64,000 nucleotides of DNA, from positions 1,054,001-1,118,000 of the forward strand of contig NZ_PISP01000001.1 in NCBI RefSeq assembly GCF_002834295.1, given 5' to 3'. The notes under the pieces are model-generated. The model had not been told where the DNA came from and did no database searches. It worked only from the letters and a program-made list of their open reading frames with translations. Below are positions 17,550 through 26,963 of this stretch, one piece after another (position 1 is the first letter of the stretch; each line of letters opens with the position of its first letter). Position numbers and translations under genes: made by a program. This DNA comes from Rhodohalobacter barkolensis. Lineage in GTDB: Bacteria; Bacteroidota; Rhodothermia; Balneolales; Balneolaceae.

Positions 17550-18188
17550 TTAATTAAAGAGTCCGTAAAGGCGTTGTTCAACTAAGGAGATGATCTTACC
17601 GAGATCTTCACTGTCGTTCACAAAATCAAGATCATCTGTATCAATAATCAATTTTTCGTGCTCATAACGGTCGATCCAGTTTTCATATAAACCATTCAAT
17701 TTTTCAAGATATTCAATACGAATTGTGTTTTCGTAGGTTCTCCCCCTTTGCTGAATTTGCCTGACCAAAGTCGGAACTTCAGCTCTCAGGTAGATCAAAA
17801 GGTCCGGCGGACGCAGATAGTTAACCATTTCGTGAAACAGAGACTTATAATTTTCATAGTCCCTGTCACTCATCAAACCCATATCAAACAGGTTCTTGGC
17901 AAAGATTTCCACATCTTCGTATATCGTACGATCCTGAATCAGGTTAAGATCTGATTCCTGTATCTCTTTTTGATGACGAAACCTGCTCGACAGAAAGTAG
18001 ATTTGAAGGTTAAAACTCCATCTCCTCATATCGTCATAAAAATCCGACAAATATGGATTATCATCCACAGACTCGTAGTAGGGCTTCCAGTTAAAATTCT
18101 TTCCAAGCAGCCGGGTTAAAGAAGATTTCCCTGCGCCAATATTGCCGGCTATCGCAACGTACTTATTTTTGCTGTTATTGTTATCCAT
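17550..18188 (-). CDS. Deoxynucleoside kinase
   Basis: A 212-residue deoxynucleoside kinase of the dCK/dGK/dNK family. It has the P-loop IAGNIGAGKSSLTRLLG near the N-terminus, the base-binding ESVDDNPYLSDFY region, the DRTIYEDVEIFAKNL segment with the ERS/DR-type motif, and the LID arginines in IQQRGRTYENTIR. It phosphorylates deoxyadenosine, deoxyguanosine or deoxycytidine for salvage; which one cannot be told. It lies 8 nt after pgi and 41 nt before the DUF177 gene. Confidence 0.9.
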   Translation of the reverse strand: MDNNNSKNKYVAIAGNIGAGKSSLTRLLGKNFNWKPYYESVDDNPYLSDFYDDMRRWSFNLQIYFLSSRFRHQKEIQESDLNLIQDRTIYEDVEIFAKNLFDMGLMSDRDYENYKSLFHEMVNYLRPPDLLIYLRAEVPTLVRQIQQRGRTYENTIRIEYLEKLNGLYENWIDRYEHEKLIIDTDDLDFVNDSEDLGKIISLVEQRLYGLFN

Positions 18189-18196
18189 GCTGAGCG

Positions 18197-19486
18197 TTAC
18201 CTTTTCCCCAATAGTCGGTACATCGCCTGTTTATAATTTTCCACACCGGGTTGGTTGAACGGATTAACTTCCAACATATAAACGTAAACAGCGGTCATCA
18301 ATTCGTAAAAGTAAATCAGATGACCAAGTTGCTGGGCATTAAGTTTTTCGAGAATAATTTCTACAACCGGTACGCCCCCTTCCCTGTGTGCCTGGACTGT
18401 TCCTTCCCGTGCACTCTTATTAATATCATGAAAGAGCTTACCATCCAAGTAGTTTAATTGATCTGTATCATTTTCTACCTGGGGTACTTTCATTTTAGAA
18501 AGCGGACTTTCAACGACAAAGAGTGTCTCCATCATGTTTCGCTGGCCCTGCTGAACCATCTGACCTATACTATGCAGATCAGTGGAGTAACCTGCAATGG
18601 CAGGAAACAATCCCTTGCCTTTCTTTCCTTCACTTTCACCTAAAAGCTGCTGTGTCCATGCTGCAAAACCCATCAACTCCGGTTCAAATGAACCAATTAC
18701 ATCCAATGCAACCCCTTTCTTATGCAGTGTATAGCGCAAAGCAGAGTATTTTAATACTGTTTCAGGATTCTTCTCCTGTAATTCAAATTCGGCAACTGCT
18801 CCATAATAAAGGGTCTGAACATCAATCCCGGCCACGGCTACCGGTAACAATCCAACCGGTGTCAAAACAGAATATCTGCCCCCGATGTCTTCCGGAATGA
18901 TGTACTTTTTGTATCCCTCTTCTGCAATAATTTTATTCAGTACACCGCCGGTTTGGCCAGTAGTGGCAACAATTCTACTTTTTGCTTCATCACCATACGC
19001 CTCGTGCATCCATTTTCGGATGGTTCTGAATGCCAGGGCTGTTTCCAATGTGGAACCGGACTTGGAAATCACATTCAAATAAACACTTTTAGGATCACCG
19101 TTCTCTTTTGGAGCCTGGATATATTTGAGAAGCTGTTCCAGGTATCTTCCGCTCATATGGTGCCCGGCAAATAATATTTCCGGGCCCTGTTCATTGAATG
19201 GCATATTCAGTGCTTCAATGATGGCTTTTGCTCCGGTGAATGATCCACCAATACCGCATACAATAAAGATATCAGCATCTTCACGAATTTTTGTGGCATG
19301 TTGCTGAATCTGGTCAATTTCAGCATCATTTGGTTCGGCAAGGATTCTTCTCCATCCCAACCAGTCGTTGCCCGGTCCGGTGCCATCCACTACTTGCTTA
19401 AATGCTTTCTCAGCTTGTTGAAGAGCACTTTCTAGTTCACTCTCTTCAACAAAGTCTACTGCATTATCTAATTTAATTTTAATCAT
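18197..19486 (-). CDS. pgi: Glucose-6-phosphate isomerase (short form)
   Basis: A 429-residue phosphoglucose isomerase, the shorter form seen in Firmicutes and many Bacteroidota rather than the ~550-residue enterobacterial form. Signature segments are FIVCGIGGSFTGAKAIIEAL, NVISKSGSTLETALAFR (the SIS phosphate loop), the IPEDIGGRYSVLTPVGLLP helix and the C-terminal VNPFNQPGVENYK. It interconverts glucose-6-phosphate and fructose-6-phosphate. Its start is 2 nt from the pfkA stop, so consecutive glycolytic steps are encoded together. Confidence 0.95.
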   Translation of the reverse strand: MIKIKLDNAVDFVEESELESALQQAEKAFKQVVDGTGPGNDWLGWRRILAEPNDAEIDQIQQHATKIREDADIFIVCGIGGSFTGAKAIIEALNMPFNEQGPEILFAGHHMSGRYLEQLLKYIQAPKENGDPKSVYLNVISKSGSTLETALAFRTIRKWMHEAYGDEAKSRIVATTGQTGGVLNKIIAEEGYKKYIIPEDIGGRYSVLTPVGLLPVAVAGIDVQTLYYGAVAEFELQEKNPETVLKYSALRYTLHKKGVALDVIGSFEPELMGFAAWTQQLLGESEGKKGKGLFPAIAGYSTDLHSIGQMVQQGQRNMMETLFVVESPLSKMKVPQVENDTDQLNYLDGKLFHDINKSAREGTVQAHREGGVPVVEIILEKLNAQQLGHLIYFYELMTAVYVYMLEVNPFNQPGVENYKQAMYRLLGKR

Positions 19487-19488
19487 TG

Positions 19489-20457
19489 TTACCTCAGCAT
19501 TTTAGCTAATTCAACAAGATCGAAATTGATGTCTTTCTTTTTACCAAATGTCATCTTCAGGGGAGTCAATTTGATTTTGTTGTTTACCACGCCAACCATT
19601 ACCTGACTATGCCCCTCTTTCAAAACGGTAACAGCTGCAGAACCTAATCGACTGGCAAGTACACGATCTCTCGCAGTTGGGTTGCCACCACGCTGTACGT
19701 GACCCAGAATACAAACTCTCATTTCATATTTACTGAAGTCTGGCTTTAAAGCTTCAGAAATTTTCATTGCTCCGCCGGTTTCATCTCCTTCTGCAATTAC
19801 AACCAAGCTGCTTCTTCGCTGTTCGCTGAGTACTTTATTGAGAGAAGATTTTACTTCATCAATATCAGTTAGAGATTCAGGCAAGAGGATCAATTCAGCC
19901 CCACCTGCAATACCCGTTTCGAGCGCAATAAACCCGGCATCACGTCCCATAACTTCCACTAAGAATAGACGATCGTGTGCATCTGCTGTATCACGGATTT
20001 TATCAATCGCTTCCATTGCTGTATTAAGAGCAGTATCATATCCGATGGTTTCATCAGATCCTACCAGATCGTTATCGATAGTAGCCGGTACACCAATTAC
20101 ATTAATGTCATGCTCTTTGGCCAAAAGAGCAGCACCCTGAAAAGTCCCATCTCCTCCAATTGTAACTAATGCTTCAATTCCATGTTTTTCTAAAACCTTT
20201 GCAGCCTCAGCTCGGCCTTCCGGTTCTCGAAATTCATCGCATCTGGCTGATTTCAGTACAGTTCCGCCTCGTTGAATAATGTTCGATACATCATTAGAAG
20301 TAACTTTTGAAATATCATCATTAATCAAACCTTTGTAGCCATGTCGAATAGCTAAAACATCAATATCAAGTCCGTGAGCTGTTCGAACGATTGCCCTGAA
20401 AGCTGCATTCATTCCGGGAGAATCTCCCCCACTTGTTAAAACACCTATTTTTTTCAA
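19489..20457 (-). CDS. pfkA: ATP-dependent 6-phosphofructokinase
   Basis: A 322-residue PfkA. It carries the nucleotide-binding LTSGGDSPGMNAAFRAIVR, the GGDGTFQGA catalytic loop, GVPATIDNDLVGSD with the catalytic aspartate, and VEVMGRDAGFIAL and LGHVQRGGNPTARDR for fructose-6-phosphate. The glycine-aspartate-glycine pattern favours ATP over pyrophosphate as donor. The start is TTG (20455-20457): an in-frame TGA lies two codons upstream, so no ATG is available. It is the first gene of the long leftward block and diverges from the polyprenyl synthase gene across 128 nt. Confidence 0.95.
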   Translation of the reverse strand: MKKIGVLTSGGDSPGMNAAFRAIVRTAHGLDIDVLAIRHGYKGLINDDISKVTSNDVSNIIQRGGTVLKSARCDEFREPEGRAEAAKVLEKHGIEALVTIGGDGTFQGAALLAKEHDINVIGVPATIDNDLVGSDETIGYDTALNTAMEAIDKIRDTADAHDRLFLVEVMGRDAGFIALETGIAGGAELILLPESLTDIDEVKSSLNKVLSEQRRSSLVVIAEGDETGGAMKISEALKPDFSKYEMRVCILGHVQRGGNPTARDRVLASRLGSAAVTVLKEGHSQVMVGVVNNKIKLTPLKMTFGKKKDINFDLVELAKMLR

Positions 20458-20585
20458 GATTCAAAAATTTAGATTCATAGTAATTTTGAATAAGTTGTAA
20501 AACTAAAGAGCCCTTCATCATTGCGCAACTATTTAATCAGTTTATTCTTATTTTTCGGCTCTAAATACAAAAAGGATTTATCTAC

Positions 20586-21602
20586 ATGGCCTCAGAGGCA
20601 TTATTAAAAAAAGACGATTCAACCACTAACGATCTATCTCTCAAGGAGATAACTGCGCCTATACAAAACGACCTCACCACATTCAGAACCTTTTTCAAAA
20701 ATGAACTGAGAAGTGATGTTTTTGTCTTAGACCAGATTATACAGTATTTACTGCGGCAGAAAGGTAAGGAAATCCGCCCCACCCTTGTGTTTATGACTGC
20801 CAGAATGTTTGGCAAAATTGATAATCGGAGCTTTGTAGCCGCAACTATGATTGAGCTTCTTCATACGGCTACCTTAATTCATGATGATGTTGTGGATGAA
20901 GCCGATCTTCGTCGTGATTTCCTGAGTATAAATAAACTGTGGAAAAATAAAGCCGGTGTATTATTGGGAGATTTCCTCCTTTCCAAAGGGCTTTTGGTAG
21001 CATTGGACCATAAAGAGTATCAGCTTTTGCATGTACTCTCTGATGCTGTTCGTAAGATGAGTGAAGGAGAGCTGAGACAGCTCAAGACTTCCAAACTTTT
21101 TAATATGACGGAAGAGCGCTACTTCCAGATCATTTCTGAAAAAACAGCCAGCTTGATTTCTGCATGTTGCGAATGCGGGGCTATAGCTGCTACCGATGAC
21201 GAAAAAGTCATGAGTGGTATGAGAGAAATTGGCATGAATATCGGAATCGCCTTCCAGATCAAAGACGACCTGTTTGATTACGGCATTGATAATGTTGGTA
21301 AACCCACCCGAAATGACATTCAGGAGCGGAAGGTTACTCTGCCATTGATTAAAGCATTAGAAAAGGCACCCGCGTTGGAGCAGTTGAAAATCCGTCGGCT
21401 CATGAAAAAGCGTAAGAAGAAGACGTCTAATGTAAATGAAATTGTAAATTTTGTACATAAATACGACGGATTGAAAGAAGCCGAAAAAAGTATGGGAGAG
21501 TATGCTGAAAAAGCTTTAAAAACGTTGAATGCCCTTCCTGTGCAGCAAGGTGCAGAAGATTTTGTTTCATTAATCCAATTCATCATTAACAGGAAAAAGT
21601 AG
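20586..21602 (+). CDS. Trans-polyprenyl diphosphate synthase
   Basis: A 338-residue all-helical trans-prenyltransferase. The first aspartate-rich motif is LIHDDVVDEADLRR and the second is AFQIKDDLFDYGID; GKEIRPTL supplies the diphosphate-binding lysine and arginine. The residues before the first Asp motif look like those of long-chain enzymes, so it probably makes the side chain of menaquinone (IspB/HepT-like) used by the Nuo complex encoded at 25555-32954. Product length is inference. It starts the rightward lpxH-pbp unit, 7 nt before lpxH. Confidence 0.9.
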   Translation: MASEALLKKDDSTTNDLSLKEITAPIQNDLTTFRTFFKNELRSDVFVLDQIIQYLLRQKGKEIRPTLVFMTARMFGKIDNRSFVAATMIELLHTATLIHDDVVDEADLRRDFLSINKLWKNKAGVLLGDFLLSKGLLVALDHKEYQLLHVLSDAVRKMSEGELRQLKTSKLFNMTEERYFQIISEKTASLISACCECGAIAATDDEKVMSGMREIGMNIGIAFQIKDDLFDYGIDNVGKPTRNDIQERKVTLPLIKALEKAPALEQLKIRRLMKKRKKKTSNVNEIVNFVHKYDGLKEAEKSMGEYAEKALKTLNALPVQQGAEDFVSLIQFIINRKK

Positions 21603-21609
21603 CTCTTCT

Positions 21610-22368
21610 ATGAAGCACCTTTTTCTATCGGATGTCCATCTTGGAGCTTTCACTGATGATGAAAATGAACGGCTGGAAAAAGACCTCATTTCATTAATTG
21701 AATACGCCATCGAAAATAAGATTCACCTCCATATACTTGGAGATCTGTTTGACTACTGGATGGAGTTTGGGGCTACAATCCCGAATTACGGCCGTAATGT
21801 TTTAGACCACTTTGAGAACTACAACCTCAAATTGGCACCGGCTACGTATATAACTGGAAACCACGATAACTGGACACTTGGTTATTTTAAAAAAATTGGG
21901 TTTGATGTTCACAGTGACTTCAAAGAGCTGAATACCGGTGCTCATTCATTTTTTCTGCATCACGGCGACGGTTTAGCAGACCCGGAGTACAATCTGCAAC
22001 GTCCATTGGTTCACAAAGTACTGCGCCATCCGCTGTTTACATCTGCGTACAGAAAAATATTTAATCCAGATACCGGCATTGATTTAATGAAACAGTTTTC
22101 TGATTTCAGCAGAGCCAATCCTGATCAAAAACCGGATCGGCTAAACAGATGGTCAAAATCATTTTTAAAAAACACCTCATATGATTTTGTGGTATCAGGA
22201 CATGATCATATAGCAAGAGTGGAAACTTTCTCTTTCGGTACATATATAAATCTGGGTACCTTCTACGGAGATAAAACTGTTGCATTATATAACAACAACC
22301 AACTCAGTCTCGTTAGATGGGATGCAGAATACAGGCAGCTTAAAACCGTAAACACTTTACACGAATAA
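21610..22368 (+). CDS. lpxH: UDP-2,3-diacylglucosamine diphosphatase
   Basis: A 252-residue calcineurin-like metallophosphoesterase. All five blocks are present: FLSDVHLGAF, HILGDLFDYW, ITGNHDNW, LHHGDGLADPEY and VVSGHDHIARVE. The FDYW after the second block and the overall length are typical of LpxH, which cleaves UDP-2,3-diacylglucosamine to lipid X in lipid A synthesis on the cytoplasmic side of the inner membrane. It sits between polyprenyl synthase and the penicillin-binding protein genes, a reasonable envelope context. A different substrate within the superfamily cannot be fully excluded. Confidence 0.85.
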   Translation: MKHLFLSDVHLGAFTDDENERLEKDLISLIEYAIENKIHLHILGDLFDYWMEFGATIPNYGRNVLDHFENYNLKLAPATYITGNHDNWTLGYFKKIGFDVHSDFKELNTGAHSFFLHHGDGLADPEYNLQRPLVHKVLRHPLFTSAYRKIFNPDTGIDLMKQFSDFSRANPDQKPDRLNRWSKSFLKNTSYDFVVSGHDHIARVETFSFGTYINLGTFYGDKTVALYNNNQLSLVRWDAEYRQLKTVNTLHE

Positions 22369-22375
22369 TTTTACG

Positions 22376-24694
22376 ATGAGTGACAATGACCACAATGTAG
22401 ATATGGATCGATATTTTAATGATCCTGAGTATCGAAAAAGTGTGATGGGTAAGAACAAAAAAGACACCCCGGATGACAAATCTTTTCGCAAAGACGGAAA
22501 ACTAAGTCGTAAAATTTTACTTTACGGAGGTGGAGCGCTTGCTTTTTTTATTTTAATTGCTGTCGGATATTTTATTTATCTCACTCAGGGCCTCCCTTCA
22601 ATTCAAGAACTTGAAAACCCACAAACATCCGTTGCTACCGAGGTCAGAAGTCGTGATGGTGCAGTTCTCGATCGGTATTATATTGAAAACCGTACCCACG
22701 TTCCCATCGAAGATATCTCACCGAACATTATAAATGCTCTTGTTGCTACAGAAGATCATCGGTTTTTTGATCACTGGGGCGTTGACGTTCAAAGACTCAT
22801 CGGTCTTCCCTACTACTGGATTCAGGGCAGAATTCAAGGTGGATCTACCATCAGTCAGCAACTTGCCAGAAATCTCTATCGTAAAATTGGGTTTGAAGTT
22901 TCAGTGACCCGAAAACTGCGTGAGATGATCACTGCCATTCAAATTGAACACAATTACACGAAACGGGAAATCATTGAGATGTACCTGAATACTGTAGAGT
23001 TCAGTAACAGTGCGTTTGGGATAGAGCAGGCTGCAAGAACCCATTACGGGAAATCTGCACAAGACATTACAGTTAGTGAAGCGGCCACTTTAATCGGGCA
23101 GCTGAAAGCAGTTTATGCCTATAACCCGCGTCGATTTCCCGAACGCGCAGCCTTTCGAAGAAATGTTGTACTCAATCAGATGTATAACAGGGGATTTATA
23201 AGCAGTGAAGTTTTCCAAAATTTAAGATTGGAAGAGATTCAGTTAAACTACCAGCCACCATCCAGATCAGGCCGGGAAAGCCGTTATTTTGGAGAATATG
23301 TACGACTGCGTGTACAAGATTGGGCTTTGGAAAACGGATATGATCTGTTTACCGACGGCTTAGTGATTTACACGACCATAGATTCCAGACTTCAGCGACA
23401 TGCTGAACGTTCAGTGCAAGAAAATCTGGTAGAGTTTCAGCCGGTGTTTGAAAGCGAGTGGACCTCACGGGATGGAGAATATATGGATGAATACTGGGAA
23501 CGGTTTCCTCAATTTCTCAGGGAATATATTCGGGAAACAGATCGATATAAGAATGGTTTCCAAAAATTTGATACAGATCAGGAATCCGTAGTTTTCGAAG
23601 AATTGATGGCAGATTCAGCGTTTGTAGATTCCGTAAAAAGAGTAAATACACGACTGCAGGCTAGTTTTACAGCCATTGATCCGTCAAACGGTAATGTTTT
23701 GGTTTGGGTAGGCGGAGCCGATTTCGGGGCTAAACAGTTCGATCATGTGCATCAATCCAGAAGACAAGCCGGCTCAACATTTAAACCTTTTGTTTATGCT
23801 GTTGCCATAGATAATGGATATATGCCCTATCATAAATTCTCTAAATATCCATCCAGCTTTATTGAAAATAGTGGCAGGTTATGGAATCCTAAAGATCCTT
23901 CAGTGCCCGCCGGACCGGAAATGGTTGCACTAAGGGAAGCATTGGCCCGAAGTCTGAATAATGTAACTGTAAGGTTACTACCGGAAATTGCAGGGGCTCC
24001 GGGCACGAACAGAGCAGAAGACCTGATGCCTGCCGCCCGAAAAATAGCGGAAATGGCGTCCAACCTGGGTATCAACATGTCTTCATCCAGTGTCTACCCT
24101 TCTATTGCTCTTGGAACAACAGAAGTATCACTTTTAGAACTTGTTAGTGCTTACACTACATTTGTCAACCAGGGAGTTCATGTTGATCCCGTTGCGATTA
24201 CCCGTATTGAAGACCGTGAAGGAAATGTTCTCGCCGAATTCAATCCGGAATACACGCAGGAGGTCATCAGCCCGGAAACCGCCTACATGATGATTGATAT
24301 GATGCGTGGTGTGATTCGCGGCGGTGATGGCTACAATGGCACCGGGGTTCGGCTACGAAATACGTATAATGTACAGCAAGATGTTGCCGGAAAAACCGGA
24401 ACCACCCAAAACAGTGCTGATAATTGGTTTGTAGCAATGATGCCCCACATCGTGATGGGGTCTTGGGTTGGCGGTGAAGATCGCAGAATTCGGTTCCCTT
24501 CGAATGATCCGAATAGTATTGGTCAGGGTGCAAGAACTGCATTACCTATTGTGGGACAGTTCATAAACAGCGTCACATCCGATCCGGACACTCCATGGAG
24601 TTATGACGCTTTTGAACAACCGCCTGGATTTATATTACCCGAAGACCCTGCTGATTCGGAAAGGGATGACAGGCGCGGCAGAATTGGCTGGTAA
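22376..24694 (+). CDS. Class A penicillin-binding protein (PBP1A type)
   Basis: A 772-residue bifunctional peptidoglycan synthase. A polar cytosolic tail and one transmembrane helix (about residues 48-70) precede the GT51 glycosyltransferase domain with the catalytic ATEDHRFFDHWGVD and GGSTISQQLARNLY. The transpeptidase domain has S-x-x-K in AGSTFKPFVYAVAI, SxN in RSLNNVTVR and KTGT in AGKTGTTQNSADNW. It polymerises and cross-links the wall in the periplasm. It lies 7 nt after lpxH and 21 nt before a lipoprotein gene. Confidence 0.95.
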   Translation: MSDNDHNVDMDRYFNDPEYRKSVMGKNKKDTPDDKSFRKDGKLSRKILLYGGGALAFFILIAVGYFIYLTQGLPSIQELENPQTSVATEVRSRDGAVLDRYYIENRTHVPIEDISPNIINALVATEDHRFFDHWGVDVQRLIGLPYYWIQGRIQGGSTISQQLARNLYRKIGFEVSVTRKLREMITAIQIEHNYTKREIIEMYLNTVEFSNSAFGIEQAARTHYGKSAQDITVSEAATLIGQLKAVYAYNPRRFPERAAFRRNVVLNQMYNRGFISSEVFQNLRLEEIQLNYQPPSRSGRESRYFGEYVRLRVQDWALENGYDLFTDGLVIYTTIDSRLQRHAERSVQENLVEFQPVFESEWTSRDGEYMDEYWERFPQFLREYIRETDRYKNGFQKFDTDQESVVFEELMADSAFVDSVKRVNTRLQASFTAIDPSNGNVLVWVGGADFGAKQFDHVHQSRRQAGSTFKPFVYAVAIDNGYMPYHKFSKYPSSFIENSGRLWNPKDPSVPAGPEMVALREALARSLNNVTVRLLPEIAGAPGTNRAEDLMPAARKIAEMASNLGINMSSSSVYPSIALGTTEVSLLELVSAYTTFVNQGVHVDPVAITRIEDREGNVLAEFNPEYTQEVISPETAYMMIDMMRGVIRGGDGYNGTGVRLRNTYNVQQDVAGKTGTTQNSADNWFVAMMPHIVMGSWVGGEDRRIRFPSNDPNSIGQGARTALPIVGQFINSVTSDPDTPWSYDAFEQPPGFILPEDPADSERDDRRGRIGW

Positions 24695-24715
24695 TCATTA
24701 AATAACGAATGACTC

Positions 24716-25333
24716 ATGAGATTTTTAATAATCATCAGTTTGGTAACTATCTTTGTGAGTTGTACCAGATCGGATTCACCTGAAACCGAGTTATCCAATA
24801 AATCTGATCTTAAAAGCGTATCAGAAATCAACCGGCATTGTGGTGATACTCTTTTTGCAGCAATGTATCACATCCCTGCTACTCAAGATTTTTTTGATAA
24901 TCGTGCACAATTTGCCGGCCAACCTGTAGATTATTTTTCCGAAATGCTGAATGCCAGCCAAAAAGAAAACTTGCTGAAAAATTTTGAACAATATTTCAGT
25001 CAAGAGGATAACAACGAAAGATTAGTTCAACTGTCTAATCAGTTTTTGCAATGGTGTGATGCCAACGAAGAAATTCAGCAGCTGCAACACCAAATGAGTC
25101 ACGAAGAATTTCTTGCCTTACTATATGATAGTGAACGCTTTGGATATCTATTTCAACCGTTTAATGATCGTTCACTATTTCAATCCAAGGAGTACTCATC
25201 TTTAGATAAGGTAGCATCACTCAGCTCAGCTCAAAGCCATCAAATCCTATCCACACTTATAACAGATTTATCCATGCAAGGTCAATCTGAGTTTGAAAAT
25301 GACCTCAACTCACTACGCACGCTGATACAGTAA
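24716..25333 (+). CDS. Hypothetical lipoprotein
   Basis: A 205-residue protein with a lipoprotein signal: a hydrophobic N-terminus FLIIISLVTIFVSC with the lipidated cysteine C16, followed by a serine- and aspartate-rich linker. The mature part is helix-rich and polar, with repeated Gln-rich segments (EEIQQLQHQMSHEEF). No family was recognised. It begins 21 nt after the PBP1A gene and may be cotranscribed with it; a role at the cell wall is only suggested by that. Confidence 0.7.
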   Translation: MRFLIIISLVTIFVSCTRSDSPETELSNKSDLKSVSEINRHCGDTLFAAMYHIPATQDFFDNRAQFAGQPVDYFSEMLNASQKENLLKNFEQYFSQEDNNERLVQLSNQFLQWCDANEEIQQLQHQMSHEEFLALLYDSERFGYLFQPFNDRSLFQSKEYSSLDKVASLSSAQSHQILSTLITDLSMQGQSEFENDLNSLRTLIQ

Positions 25334-25554
25334 AACTTATAAACAAAAGGCGTTTAAAAGTTTACTTGTACTATGCTTCCTGCCACTATATTCGCCTTAA
25401 ACAGATTGTAATATTCAAATTTATTCAACATTCAATTTTTCTTAAAAAAGTGTTCATAGTTGGACTTAAAACCTGCTATATTCCATGCGTAATTTCGTTG
25501 ACTTTCCGTCCTTGTGGCGGTAATTTATGGCAAAATTAATTCTAACCGTATTTC

Positions 25555-25944
25555 ATGCTTGAACAATATTATCCCATTCTGGTACTGATAGGCGTTGCTT
25601 TTGTACTGGCGCTTGTTTTAATGTCGCTCTCAAGGATTTTGGGGCCCTATCGGCCAAACACAAACAAACTTAGTCCGTACGAAAGTGGTATGGATCCTGT
25701 TGGAGAAGCCAAAGAGCGATACTCAATCGCCTTTTACCTGGTGGCCATGGAATTTATAGTGTTTGATCTCGAAGTCGTTTTTATCTACCCATGGGCCGTC
25801 CGATTTATGGAACACGGTACCGGAACGTTTATAGCCATGACAATCTTTATTGTAGTACTGTTTATTGGCTTGGTCTACACCCTTAAAAAAGGCACCTTAG
25901 ACTGGGACGTGAAAAACATTAAATATGAAGCTTTATCGAAATAA
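25555..25944 (+). CDS. nuoA: NADH-quinone oxidoreductase subunit A
   Basis: A 129-residue membrane protein with three transmembrane helices. The conserved loop KLSPYESGMDPVGEAKERYSI... and FIVFDLEVVFIYPW are the hallmark of NuoA/ND3. It helps form the quinone site and the junction of the peripheral and membrane arms. It opens an eight-gene nuoA-H run. A 221-nt gap without other features precedes it and should carry the operon promoter. Confidence 0.96.
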   Translation: MLEQYYPILVLIGVAFVLALVLMSLSRILGPYRPNTNKLSPYESGMDPVGEAKERYSIAFYLVAMEFIVFDLEVVFIYPWAVRFMEHGTGTFIAMTIFIVVLFIGLVYTLKKGTLDWDVKNIKYEALSK

Positions 25945-25953
25945 CCGAATATT

Positions 25954-26436
25954 ATGGGTTTAGAAAGTTCTCTTAGCGAAGGCTATTTAACAACCAAGGT
26001 AGACTCTTTGGTTAACTGGGCCAGATCAAATGCTGCATGGCCAATGCCTATGGGATTGGCATGCTGTGCAATTGAAATGATGGCATTTGCAGGTCCGCGG
26101 TATGATGCAGCCAGATTTGGATCAGAAGTAATGCGTTTTTCTCCAAGACAGAGCGACGTTATGATTGTAGCCGGGTGGTGTACATATAAAATGTCGCATG
26201 CAATCCGAAGAATCTGGGATCAGATGCCGGATCCAAAATGGTGTATCGCCATGGGAGCTTGTGCTTCAACCGGAGGGATGCATCGTTGCTACGGGGTAGT
26301 TCAGGGTGTTGATAATTTCATTCCTGTTGATGCCTATATTTCAGGTTGTCCTCCCCGCCCGGATGCCGTTTTGCACGCATTAATGAAAATTCAAGATAAA
26401 ATTAAAACAGAGCATTCCGTTTCGCTCGACAGTTAA
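25954..26436 (+). CDS. nuoB: NADH-quinone oxidoreductase subunit B
   Basis: A 160-residue NuoB that holds the terminal [4Fe-4S] cluster N2 next to the quinone site. The ligands are the adjacent cysteines in [10 protein letters not shown], then GACASTGG and ISGCPPRPD. It is short and lacks extra N- or C-terminal extensions. It lies 9 nt after nuoA and 5 nt before nuoC. Confidence 0.97.
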   Translation: MGLESSLSEGYLTTKVDSLVNWARSNAAWPMPMGLACCAIEMMAFAGPRYDAARFGSEVMRFSPRQSDVMIVAGWCTYKMSHAIRRIWDQMPDPKWCIAMGACASTGGMHRCYGVVQGVDNFIPVDAYISGCPPRPDAVLHALMKIQDKIKTEHSVSLDS

Positions 26437-26441
26437 TTCCT

Positions 26442-26954
26442 ATGAGTTTAGAACTATCAGAACCGCTTCAAAAAGCTATAGACGGGCTTTCCGAGAATTT
26501 TTCGGATCAAATTACAGATATCTATCAATCAACCGGTGACACATATGTTGTTGTCCAAAAAGATTCGATTACTCAGATCTGCAAATTCCTGAAAGAAGAC
26601 CATCACTATACCTATTTGTCTGATGTTTTTGGGATTGACCGATACACTTCCGACGATCGGTTTGAAGTCGTTTACAATATGATTTCACTCCGCGACGGTG
26701 TTCGTTTGTTTTTGAAAGTTCGTTGTGAAGAAGAGAATCCTGAAGTTGATTCGGTTACAGATATCTGGCCTTCTGCAAACTGGGCTGAACGGGAAGTTTA
26801 TGATATGTTTGGCATCCGATTTAATAACCATCCGGATCTCAGAAGAATATTGATGCCGGAGGATTTTGACTACTTCCCGCTACGAAAAGAGTTTCCACTC
26901 TTGGGAATTCCCGGTTCTATCGAGCTACCTAATTCAACACCCGATACTGAATAG
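26442..26954 (+). CDS. nuoC: NADH-quinone oxidoreductase subunit C
   Basis: A 170-residue NuoC (30-kDa subunit). It has the family core YTYLSDVFGIDRY and the signature WAEREVYDMFGIRFNNHPDLRRIL followed by PLRKEFPL. NuoC is a separate gene here, not fused to NuoD as in E. coli. It packs against NuoB/NuoD in the peripheral arm and has no cofactor. Confidence 0.96.
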   Translation: MSLELSEPLQKAIDGLSENFSDQITDIYQSTGDTYVVVQKDSITQICKFLKEDHHYTYLSDVFGIDRYTSDDRFEVVYNMISLRDGVRLFLKVRCEEENPEVDSVTDIWPSANWAEREVYDMFGIRFNNHPDLRRILMPEDFDYFPLRKEFPLLGIPGSIELPNSTPDTE

Positions 26955-26963
26955 TAAGATTTT

